From assembly GCA_020852155.1 (NCBI GenBank), contig JADZBJ010000067.1, positions 1 to 5,470 on the forward strand: 5,470 nt of DNA. Reading direction: 5' to 3'. Source of the stretch: Saprospiraceae bacterium. Lineage in GTDB: Bacteria > Bacteroidota > Bacteroidia > Chitinophagales > Saprospiraceae. Positions 1-5,470 of the stretch are shown piece after piece (within the stretch, counting starts at the first letter, position 1; each line of letters begins with the position of its first letter). A model generated the notes under the pieces. The model worked only from the letters and a program-made list of their open reading frames with translations, was not told where the DNA came from and made no database searches. A program made the translations under genes and the position numbers.

Positions 1-76
1 GAAGGATCTGGTCAAACAGATGTGTCTCATTTCGCTTCGTGGGTAGCAGATCCTTCACTTCGTTCAGGATGACACC
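1..76. repeat. GATCCTTC-type intergenic repeat with short inverted ends
   Basis: Positions 1-9 (GAAGGATCT) are the exact reverse complement of positions 48-56 (AGATCCTTC), so the segment can fold into a 9-bp stem with a 38-nt loop. After the stem comes CACTTCGTTCAGGATGACA (57-75 region). The decamer TTCGCTTCGT (31-40) recurs as TTCACTTCGT (54-63), which suggests two diverged copies of one unit. From memory, strings of the form GATCCTTC-N-TTCGTTCAGGATGACA are widespread intergenic repeats in bacterial genomes; no copy number can be given from this window. The element may continue to the left of the window. No coding sequence is supported here. Confidence 0.5.
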
Positions 77-97
77 CTTTTTTAAGAAGGGAAAAAA

Positions 98-180
98 TCA
101 ACTTTCAACCACTTCAACCTTCAACAATTTCAACCTTCAACCACTTCAACTTTCAACATTTCAACATTCCAACATTTCAA
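98..180. repeat. Degenerate TTCAAC tandem repeat tract at the 3' end of holA
   Basis: About ten successive units of 7-9 bases, each ending in TTCAAC or a one-base variant, run without interruption: TTTCAAC, CACTTCAAC, CTTCAAC, AATTTCAAC, CTTCAAC, CACTTCAAC, TTTCAAC, ATTTCAAC, ATTCCAAC, ATTTCAA. On the minus strand the units read GTTGAA(A/G), so the tract lies in the 3' untranslated region of holA. Its first unit supplies the TGA stop (complement of 177-179). The unit length varies and is not a multiple of three, which argues against a translated repeat. Its function is unknown; slippage-derived filler, a protein-binding array or a transcript-end structure are all possible. Confidence 0.7.
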
Positions 181-1181
181 TGCAAAATCTTCCAAAACAA
201 TTCCTGCATCAGGGCGTCTTCGGGCATGGAATCGTTGTTGACGCCTTTGCTGCGCAGGTCATATTCTTTCAACAGGCTGATGATGTATATCGTTTGTTGA
301 AGCGAGTAATTATTGGCCGCCACCTTGTATTCTTTCAAAAACCAGTCGGAGCGCAAGTCGAGTGCCTTGAGCATTTCAGCGTCGCTGCTGCCTTTGAGTG
401 AATGCAGCATGAACACCTTAGAGAAATAGGCAAACAGGCTGCTGATGGTGACAATCAAAGGATTTTTGCGAATATTGGATGCAAAATACTGTTCGATACG
501 CGCCACTTTAACCAGATCGCGCTGCGCAAACGCCTTTTGCAACTCGAACACATTGTAGTCCTTGCTGATGCCGACATATTCCTGCACATGCGCTGTGGTG
601 ACCGTTGTTCCTTGCGGCAAATTCAGGGCCAATTTGTCTAACTCATTGACAATTTTTGACAAATCCGTGCCGAGGTATTCCGCCAGAAGGGATGTTGCGG
701 CGGGTTCAAGTTTCATGCTCTTTCCGCGTGCATAAGCGGCAATCCAGTCTGGAATTTGGTTGTCGTACAGTTTTTTACTTTCAAAAAGCACGACATTTTT
801 CCCCGAAAGCACTTTACCGAGTTTGGTACGCAGGTCGAATTTTTTGTGTTTATGACACACCACAAAAACCGTCGTCGGCATGGGCTTTTCGAGGTAGGAG
901 GCCAACTCGCCCAGGCCTTTCATTTCCTGTGCCTCGCGCAGAATAACCACCTGGCGTTCGCTCATCATCGGGTAGCGGCGCAGGTAATCCAGCAGGGTCA
1001 GGTGATCCACGTCCTTGCCATATAGCACGGTCTGGTTAAAGCCCCGCTCTGCTTCGGACAAGGCGTGTTGCTCCACAGCATCGGCGATGTCGTCAATGAA
1101 AAACGACTCCTCACCGTGCAGAAAATACACCGGCGAAAAATGCCCTGATCGGACTTGTTTGATGATCTCGTCGCTGGTCAT
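177..1181 (-). CDS. holA: DNA polymerase III subunit delta (HolA)
   Basis: A 334-residue protein that matches the delta subunit of the replicative clamp loader in length and motifs. Delta opens the beta sliding clamp so that the clamp-loader ATPase can place it on primed DNA; it acts in the cytoplasm at the replication fork. The N-terminal region contains PVYFLHGEESFFIDDIAD (about residues 17-34), the family's degenerate nucleotide-binding-like segment, which lacks a usable Walker A lysine, as is normal for delta. Further family landmarks are GTDLSKIVNELDKL (about 171-184), YNVFELQKAF (about 209-218) at the start of the C-terminal collar domain, and LKEYDLRSKGVNN near the end. The ATG start overlaps the stop of the upstream lipoprotein gene as ATGA (complement of 1178-1181), suggesting translational coupling. 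The stop is TGA, followed at once by the TTCAAC repeat tract. No frameshift or missing domain is seen. Confidence 0.95.
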   Translation of the reverse strand: MTSDEIIKQVRSGHFSPVYFLHGEESFFIDDIADAVEQHALSEAERGFNQTVLYGKDVDHLTLLDYLRRYPMMSERQVVILREAQEMKGLGELASYLEKPMPTTVFVVCHKHKKFDLRTKLGKVLSGKNVVLFESKKLYDNQIPDWIAAYARGKSMKLEPAATSLLAEYLGTDLSKIVNELDKLALNLPQGTTVTTAHVQEYVGISKDYNVFELQKAFAQRDLVKVARIEQYFASNIRKNPLIVTISSLFAYFSKVFMLHSLKGSSDAEMLKALDLRSDWFLKEYKVAANNYSLQQTIYIISLLKEYDLRSKGVNNDSMPEDALMQELFWKILH

Positions 1182-2539
1182 GGCTGGAAAACAGGCTCGT
1201 AACCGCCGGGGCCGTATTTCAGGATATGCACGAAAGTATTTTCCAGGTAATCATAACGATCAAACAACGCGCCCAAACCGCCCGTAACCGATACCCTGGT
1301 CATATCAAAACGACCGTGAAGGCCCGTGTAAGAGTTGGCGGAAAGCCTTTCCGGAAATGACAAACCGTGGAAAGCCAGCATTCTGGCAGCAAACAAGGTA
1401 ACGTCGTAACCATTAAAGCCATCGTCGTCGGGAATCATGCCCGTGGACTCGTAGAATTTACGCTGAAAATCGCGCACGTTGGGCGAAGAATAATCCACCC
1501 ACGAAGCGGAGGAAATATGCACGTTCAGGTCGGTCAGAAATTCCGGGTCAATGCTTTCAAAATCTTTCCATTGCGGCATTCCATACACTTCAACGCGGTT
1601 GCTTCCTTTGGCCGATTTCAGGGCATTCAGGAACGACATCACGAAATCCTGACTTGCCCAGTGCGGCAGGATGAAAACAGAGGTTCTTCCGGCTTTAATG
1701 CGTGATTTCAAGCTACTGGCCGTGAAGGTGCTGTTGTCCAGCATCCTGATTTCAGCCAGTTTTTCCTTACCGCCCGCCCGCATGACGCTTTGAAAATACG
1801 CCAGTCGGTCGGCCTCTTTTTCCTTACAAACCAGCGTCACGGCATCGGCCTGATTGCGCTTCAGCACATGACGCAAAATGCCTTCGCAATGCGCGCGCAG
1901 CGATGGATTGGTCTGAATAAATCCGCGATTTTGCTTGGTCAGGTCGCTGGTGAGCGCTTCGGGTGAAATGAGTATTTTGTTGCGAATCAGCACCCATTCG
2001 GCCATTTTCTGCACGTGTGATGTGCGAACGGGACCAATGAACACGTCGGCTTTATCCAATCGGCGATCGAGCATGAGTTGCTCAAAATCCGAGTCATTGG
2101 CCTGCGTGTCGTACACATCTACGATGAGGTTGATGTTGAGGTCTTTGGAAATCTGCTCCAGGGCAACTTTTGAACCGGCATAAAACTGAACCGCCAGGCG
2201 GCTTTTTTCGGGCACCTGATCGCCTTCGGCCTGCTTGGTCAGGAAGGGCAGCATCATGGCTACGCGATAGGTTTCGCCGCTACCGATGGGCACGGGTTTG
2301 CCGGGTGTGGGCGTGGGTTTTACCGGCGGATTGACGATGGGCGGTTTGCCGGAAGAAGGTGTCCAGCGCACCGTGTCCATGGGTTCAGCCGGCGGCTTTG
2401 AGGGCGTAGGCTTGGCCGGAACGGGCTTGGGCGCGGGTTTGGCGCGTGGCGTACAAGCAGCCATGGCACTCACGCATAACAGGCATAACGCCAGCAAGCG
2501 CAGTTTTGGAAGGGTAAATCGGATGGGTTGTTTCTGCAC
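1178..2539 (-). CDS. Lipoprotein with type I periplasmic-binding-protein (LivK-like) fold
   Basis: A 453-residue predicted lipoprotein. The start is GTG (complement of 2537-2539); reading upstream in frame, no ATG occurs before a TGA, so GTG is the best start. Basic residues and a hydrophobic stretch (about 10-28) lead to MAAC, with the likely lipidated cysteine at residue 29. Residues 30-85 are a proline/lysine-rich linker (repeated KP and PKP). The rest (about 91-445) resembles the type I binding-protein fold of branched-chain amino-acid receptors: TYRVAMMLPF, then FYAGSKVALEQI, VDVYDTQAND, ADVFIGPV, ILISPEA, and FNGYDVTLFAARML near the C-terminus. In Bacteroidota, related proteins often carry LysM domains before this fold; none is evident here, and the Pro/Lys linker occupies that place. 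No permease or ATPase gene lies nearby, so transport is not supported. A ligand sensor or cell-envelope role is possible, but the substrate is unknown. The gene precedes holA with a 4-bp overlap. Confidence 0.85.
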   Translation of the reverse strand: MQKQPIRFTLPKLRLLALCLLCVSAMAACTPRAKPAPKPVPAKPTPSKPPAEPMDTVRWTPSSGKPPIVNPPVKPTPTPGKPVPIGSGETYRVAMMLPFLTKQAEGDQVPEKSRLAVQFYAGSKVALEQISKDLNINLIVDVYDTQANDSDFEQLMLDRRLDKADVFIGPVRTSHVQKMAEWVLIRNKILISPEALTSDLTKQNRGFIQTNPSLRAHCEGILRHVLKRNQADAVTLVCKEKEADRLAYFQSVMRAGGKEKLAEIRMLDNSTFTASSLKSRIKAGRTSVFILPHWASQDFVMSFLNALKSAKGSNRVEVYGMPQWKDFESIDPEFLTDLNVHISSASWVDYSSPNVRDFQRKFYESTGMIPDDDGFNGYDVTLFAARMLAFHGLSFPERLSANSYTGLHGRFDMTRVSVTGGLGALFDRYDYLENTFVHILKYGPGGYEPVFQP

Positions 2540-2561
2540 GACAGTATGTTTTTTTGGTGTC

Positions 2562-2702
2562 CCCCAAATTTTTCAAATTTCAAATTTCAAATAAAACATT
2601 TCACTTTAAATATTGAATTTCAAAAAATAAAAATATTTGAAATTTGAAATATACAATTTGAAATTTGAAAAGTTTATGATTTGAAATTTGAAAAGTTTGG
2701 GG
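2562..2702. repeat. AT-rich inverted-repeat element built from CAAATTT units
   Basis: Positions 2562-2585 and 2679-2702 are inverted copies of 24 bp with a single mismatch, beginning CCCCAAA on one side and ending TTTGGGG on the other. The mismatch (T at 2569 opposite G at 2695) is a wobble pair in plus-strand RNA. Between the arms, ATTTGAAATTTGAAA occurs at 2635-2649, 2656-2670 and 2679-2693, and the last two extend to an exact 20-bp direct repeat (2656-2675 and 2679-2698). The left side carries the same unit in the opposite orientation (CAAATTT repeated at 2574-2592). The element begins 8 bp beyond the stop of the DUF853 gene and ends 22 bp before the lipoprotein start, so it fills the gap between two genes on the same strand. 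It could be a non-autonomous mobile element, an intergenic hairpin repeat or a transcript-end structure. No target-site duplication was recognised. Confidence 0.75.
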
Positions 2703-2710
2703 AAGATAAA

Positions 2711-4273
2711 TCAGAACCAGCTCTTTTTTCTGGAGGAGCGGCTGGCGCCTCCGATGCCCAACACGCCCAACAGTCCGCGGGTTAATTCGCGGGCCACGGT
2801 ACGGCCGATCTGACGTGCCAAGGGGTCCTTGGCGATGGTTTCGATCATGCCCGGCTCCTCTTTTTCTGCTTTGCGGCTGGCTGGCGCTTTGGCTTCTTCC
2901 TGTGCCTGTTGTTCCTGTACTTCGGCGATTTTGCCGTTCAGGATTTCATAGGCGCTTTCGCGGTCAATTTCCTGATTGTACTTGCGCACTAAGGAAGAGC
3001 GACCGAGAATGCCATCAATTTCGTTGGGCGTCAGGATGTCCATGCGGCTTTCAGGCGCGCGCATGAGCGTATGTGCCAGCGGTGTCGGGATGCCTTTTTC
3101 ATTCAAAACGCTGACGATGGCTTCACCGATACCGAGGGCCGTGAGCAGGTCTTCTGTTTGGTACCATTTAGTGATCGGATAGTTTTCGGCGGCCATTTTG
3201 ATGGCTTTGCGGTCTTTGGCGGTGAACGCGCGAAGGGAGTGTTGCACTTTCAAACCCAACTGCGCCAGAATGCTTTCCGGGATGTCCGCAGGGTTTTGGG
3301 TGATGAAATAAATGCCGACGCCTTTGGAACGAACAAGTTTGATGATGGCCTCCATTTGCTGCATGAGCGCTGCAGAGGCTTCCTGAAATACCAGGTGCGC
3401 TTCGTCAATGAAAATACAGAGTTTGGGTTGTTCCACATCGCCTTCTTCCGGGAAAGACGCATAAATCTCGGCCAGCATTTGCAGCATGAATGTGCTGAAC
3501 AGTTTTGGCCTGTCCTGAATGTCCGTCAAGCGAACGATACTGATAACGCCGCGACCGTTTTCGTCAATGCGGGTGAGGTCTTGAACATCGAACGACAATT
3601 CACCGAAGAAAGCCTCGGCGCCCTGTTGTTCCAGTTCGACCACTTTGCGCAGGATGGTGGCTGCGGTGGCTGCGCTGAATTGTCCGTATTCGGCTTCGAT
3701 TTCGGCTTTGCCTTCGTTGCCGAGGTATTGCAATACTTTTTTGAAATCTTTCAGGTCGAGGAGCGGCAACTGGCGGTCGTCGCAGTATTTGAACACGACG
3801 GCCACTACCCCACCCTGCGTATCATTCAGGCCGAGGATGCGGCTGAACAGCACCGGGCCGAATTCGCTGACGGTGGCGCGCAGGCGAGCGCCTTTTTCGC
3901 CGGAAAGGCTAAGAAATTCAACAGTATTCCCCGACGGATGCCAGGTTACGCCGATTTTGCCGGCGCGTTCTGTGATTTTAGGGTTGTCTGTGCCGGGCAT
4001 GGCGATGCCGGACAAGTCGCCTTTGATATCCATCAGCATAGATGGTACGCCATTGGCGGCCAATTGTTCGGCGATGAGTTGAAGGCTTTTGGTTTTACCC
4101 GTACCGGTGGCGCCGGCGATGAGGCCGTGGCGGTTCATGGTGCGCAGCGGCACTTTGATTTGGGTATTGGGAACGGAAGCGCCATCGAGCATTGCGCCGC
4201 CCAGAATGATGGAACTGCCGGAAAAGGTGTAACCAGCCTGAATTTCGGAGATAAAATCGGATGTATTTGCCAT
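2711..4273 (-). CDS. HerA-like helicase-domain protein, DUF853 (YjgR) family
   Basis: A 520-residue P-loop ATPase of the DUF853 family, whose E. coli member is YjgR; length is close to the usual ~500 residues. The family is related to HerA/FtsK-type ATPases that move DNA or proteins, but its cellular role is not established. A canonical Walker A, GATGTGKT, lies at residues 54-61, and Walker B, FIDEAH, at about 288-293. DIKGDLSG (about 83-90) and ITQNPADIPESILAQLG after Walker B are further family signatures. A charged, glutamine/alanine/lysine-rich stretch (roughly 440-485) precedes a basic C-terminal tail ending KKSWF. The start chosen is ATG at 4273, giving MANTSDF. The frame stays open upstream to 4498, but that part reads through the palindromic element and a promoter-like motif and does not resemble the family. 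The stop is TGA. A TAnnTTTG motif lies 45 bp upstream. The gene is divergent to hmgA, and the lipoprotein gene follows on the same strand after a repeat-filled gap, so co-transcription is uncertain. Confidence 0.9.
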   Translation of the reverse strand: MANTSDFISEIQAGYTFSGSSIILGGAMLDGASVPNTQIKVPLRTMNRHGLIAGATGTGKTKSLQLIAEQLAANGVPSMLMDIKGDLSGIAMPGTDNPKITERAGKIGVTWHPSGNTVEFLSLSGEKGARLRATVSEFGPVLFSRILGLNDTQGGVVAVVFKYCDDRQLPLLDLKDFKKVLQYLGNEGKAEIEAEYGQFSAATAATILRKVVELEQQGAEAFFGELSFDVQDLTRIDENGRGVISIVRLTDIQDRPKLFSTFMLQMLAEIYASFPEEGDVEQPKLCIFIDEAHLVFQEASAALMQQMEAIIKLVRSKGVGIYFITQNPADIPESILAQLGLKVQHSLRAFTAKDRKAIKMAAENYPITKWYQTEDLLTALGIGEAIVSVLNEKGIPTPLAHTLMRAPESRMDILTPNEIDGILGRSSLVRKYNQEIDRESAYEILNGKIAEVQEQQAQEEAKAPASRKAEKEEPGMIETIAKDPLARQIGRTVARELTRGLLGVLGIGGASRSSRKKSWF

Positions 4274-4318
4274 GTTTAAAAATATCGGATTTGGATCGAA
4301 GGTAATTTTTTCGACCGC

Positions 4319-4326
4319 CAAAAATA
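4319..4326 (-). promoter_or_regulatory. Possible Bacteroidota -7 promoter motif for the DUF853 gene
   Basis: On the minus strand these bases read TATTTTTG, an exact match to the Bacteroidota sigma-factor -7 consensus TAnnTTTG. It lies 45 bp upstream of the ATG at 4273, a plausible leader distance. No TTTG or TTG was found at the expected -33 position; that stretch falls inside the left arm of the palindromic element beginning at 4341. A single short motif can arise by chance, so this is tentative. Confidence 0.4.
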
Positions 4327-4340
4327 GGGCTATCTTAGTA

Positions 4341-4503
4341 AGAGGTTGTTTAAATTTCTCTGCTGGATTCAAAAAGAGCAGATTTTGGTGATAGCCGATC
4401 CTTGTTTTTCGGGGTGAAGCGTGGGTTTCAGCCTGAAAAAAAAGGGAAGGATGGCGGCAAAAGATGCCTTTTTGAGCCAGTGAGGGAAGTTTAAACAACC
4501 TCT
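4341..4503. repeat. 163-bp imperfect palindrome (MITE-like element) between divergent genes
   Basis: The two ends are perfect 14-bp inverted repeats, AGAGGTTGTTTAAA (4341-4354) and TTTAAACAACCTCT (4490-4503). The similarity continues inwards with small gaps: TTCTCT against TTCCCT, CTGG against CTGG, TCAAAAAG against TCAAAAAG, TTTTG against TTTTG, and ATCCTT against ATCCTT. It closes near the centre at TTTTCGGGGTGAA and TTTCAGCCTGAAAA around a loop near GCGTGGG (about 4420-4426). The whole element can therefore fold as one long hairpin. It encodes no supported protein. Size and shape fit a miniature inverted-repeat element or a hairpin-type intergenic repeat. The immediate flanks (TAGTA and ATGTA) show no clear target-site duplication, so mobility is inferred only from structure. 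Confidence 0.75.
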
Positions 4504-4535
4504 ATGTACCAAGGCAAAAAAATGAGTCGCTTCTT

Positions 4536-4543
4536 TACCTTTG
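4536..4543 (+). promoter_or_regulatory. Possible Bacteroidota -7 promoter motif for hmgA
   Basis: TACCTTTG is an exact TAnnTTTG match placed 27 bp upstream of the ATG at 4571, which would give a short leader of about 20 bases. No TTTG/TTG element is visible at the usual -33 spacing. The motif overlaps the alternative upstream TTG start at 4541, which supports choosing ATG 4571 as the true start. It lies 33 bp outside the right end of the palindromic element. Confidence 0.45.
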
Positions 4544-4570
4544 GGCCGTATCCTTTACATACCGCTTTTT

Positions 4571-5470
4571 ATGCATTACCATACTTTATGGCAATTGCCC
4601 CACAAACGTCATAAGCAGTTCCGAAAGCCGGACGGCTCTTTGTATGCCGAGGAGTTGTTCAGCACCGAGGGTTTCAGCAATAATTATTCCTTGTTGTACC
4701 ACTGCCACCCGCCGACGCAGATCGTTCAGGTGGGCGATCCGTTCAGCGTAGCCCCCAAAACCGTTCACGACAAGCAACTCAAGCACCGTTGTCTGAAAGG
4801 TTTTCAAATTGCGCCTGAAAACGATTTTCTGCGCTCCCGCAAACCCGTTTTGGTGAACAATGATTGTCGCATTATCCTCGCTGCGCCAAGCAAAGGCACC
4901 GAAAACTATTTTTACAAAAATGCCGACGCCGACGAGGTGTTGTTCATTCACGAAGGCACCGGGCGACTGAAAACGATGTACGGGCACCTGCCATTCAGTT
5001 ATGGTGATTAGGTCGTGGTGCCGCGCGGCACGGTGTATCAAATTGAATTTGACACGCCCGACAATCGCCTGCTGATTGTGGAAAGTTTCGGGCCGATCAC
5101 CACACCCAAACGCTACCGCAACGAGTATGGTCAATTGCTGGAACACGCGCCATTCTGCGAGCGTGATATTCGCAAGCCTGTTGACCTGGAAACCTTCGAT
5201 GAGCGCGGGGACTTCATGTTTTTCATCAAAAAACAGGATAACATGTACCCTTATCACTACCTCCATCATCCATTTGATGTGATCGGCTGGGACGGGTTTT
5301 GTTATCCCTACATTTTCAGCATTCACGATTTTGAGCCGATTACCGGACGCGTTCACCAGCCGCCGCCGGTACACCAGACATTTGACGGGCATCAGTTTGT
5401 CATCTGCTCATTTGTACCGCGATTGTACGACTACCATCCGCAGGCCATCCCGGCGCCATACAACCACTCC
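4571..5470 (+). pseudogene. hmgA: Homogentisate 1,2-dioxygenase, interrupted by in-frame TAG and cut by window end
   Basis: The enzyme opens the ring of homogentisate with O2 and Fe(II) to give maleylacetoacetate in tyrosine/phenylalanine breakdown in the cytoplasm. From ATG 4571 the protein begins MHYHTLWQLPHKRHKQFRKP, the typical start of the roughly 385-residue Bacteroidota form, followed by DGSLYAEELFSTEGFSNNYS and HCHPPTQ. It reads 146 residues to a TAG at 5009-5011 (codon 147). The same frame continues without a shift for 153 more codons to the window end, with VVVPRGTVYQIEF, NRLLIVESFGPI, YHYLHHPFDVIGWDG, FVPRLYDYHPQAIPAPYNHS. The family usually has a tyrosine at this GDY-VVPRG position, so TAT or TAC to TAG by one base explains the stop. 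The last histidine (codon 299) may be the first iron ligand; the others would lie downstream. The gene could be a recent pseudogene, a sequencing error, or read by suppression; both flanking parts look well conserved. Confidence 0.9.

Noticed and set aside
75..91. CCCTT/AAGGG hairpin as a terminator for holA
   Set aside because: The stem is short (5 bp plus weak pairs) and no U-run follows it on the minus-strand transcript.
98..180. CRISPR-like array
   Set aside because: Units are only 7-9 bases with no unique spacers and no cas genes nearby.
2286..2594. Glycine-rich plus-strand open frame
   Set aside because: It is the antisense image of the Pro/Lys-rich linker codons of the lipoprotein and runs into the AT-rich repeat.
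2621..2629. TATTTTTTG as a -7 promoter motif for the lipoprotein-holA pair
   Set aside because: The spacing is TAnnnTTTG, one base off the consensus, and it lies in a low-complexity AT-rich repeat where such strings arise by chance.
3071..4279. 402-codon open frame on the plus strand
   Set aside because: It is fully antisense to the DUF853 gene, whose Walker motifs are clear; the translation has no recognisable domain and results from codon bias.
4274..4498. N-terminal extension of the DUF853 protein by 75 residues
   Set aside because: The extension is translated through the palindromic element and a TAnnTTTG motif; family-like sequence begins at MANTSDF (ATG 4273).
4541..4570. TTG start at 4541 for hmgA
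   Set aside because: It overlaps the putative -7 motif TACCTTTG, and the family N-terminus fits ATG 4571.
4586..5392. 268-codon open frame on the minus strand opposite hmgA
   Set aside because: It spans the broken site, but the plus-strand frame has strong HmgA similarity on both sides, and the antisense product resembles nothing known to me.

Overview
The window looks like a chromosomal segment from a member of the Bacteroidota, possibly Saprospiraceae-like (that family-level guess is inference). The evidence is three-fold: protein types common in that phylum, start regions with no clear Shine-Dalgarno, and two copies of the phylum's TAnnTTTG -7 promoter motif. No mobile gene, phage gene, CRISPR array or RNA gene was found.

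Layout. Positions 1-176 are non-coding and repetitive: a GATCCTTC-type intergenic repeat, then a TTCAAC tandem tract that runs into the stop codon of holA. On the minus strand follow holA (DNA polymerase III delta subunit, 177-1181) and, overlapping it by 4 bp, a lipoprotein with a type I periplasmic-binding-protein fold (1178-2539). The lipoprotein lies upstream, so the transcript order is lipoprotein then holA. A 171-bp AT-rich gap is almost filled by an inverted-repeat element built from CAAATTT units (2562-2702). Next on the minus strand is a HerA-like/DUF853 (YjgR-type) P-loop ATPase, whose best start is ATG at 4273. A 297-bp divergent region (4274-4570) contains a 163-bp imperfect palindrome (4341-4503) flanked by two outward-facing -7 motifs. 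Last, on the plus strand, is a homogentisate 1,2-dioxygenase gene (4571 to beyond the window end).

How the genes relate. The clearest functional links are the overlapping lipoprotein-holA pair and the divergent arrangement of the ATPase and hmgA. Nothing suggests that the four genes form one pathway: holA is replication housekeeping, hmgA is tyrosine/phenylalanine catabolism, and the other two have no assigned substrate.

Main points of interest. (1) The hmgA reading frame is broken by one in-frame TAG at codon 147, with intact and well-conserved coding on both sides. (2) Two structurally different inverted-repeat elements and two further repeat types occupy every non-overlapping gene boundary. 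No convincing new defence or other multi-gene system is visible; the novelty is mainly in the intergenic repeats and the interrupted hmgA.
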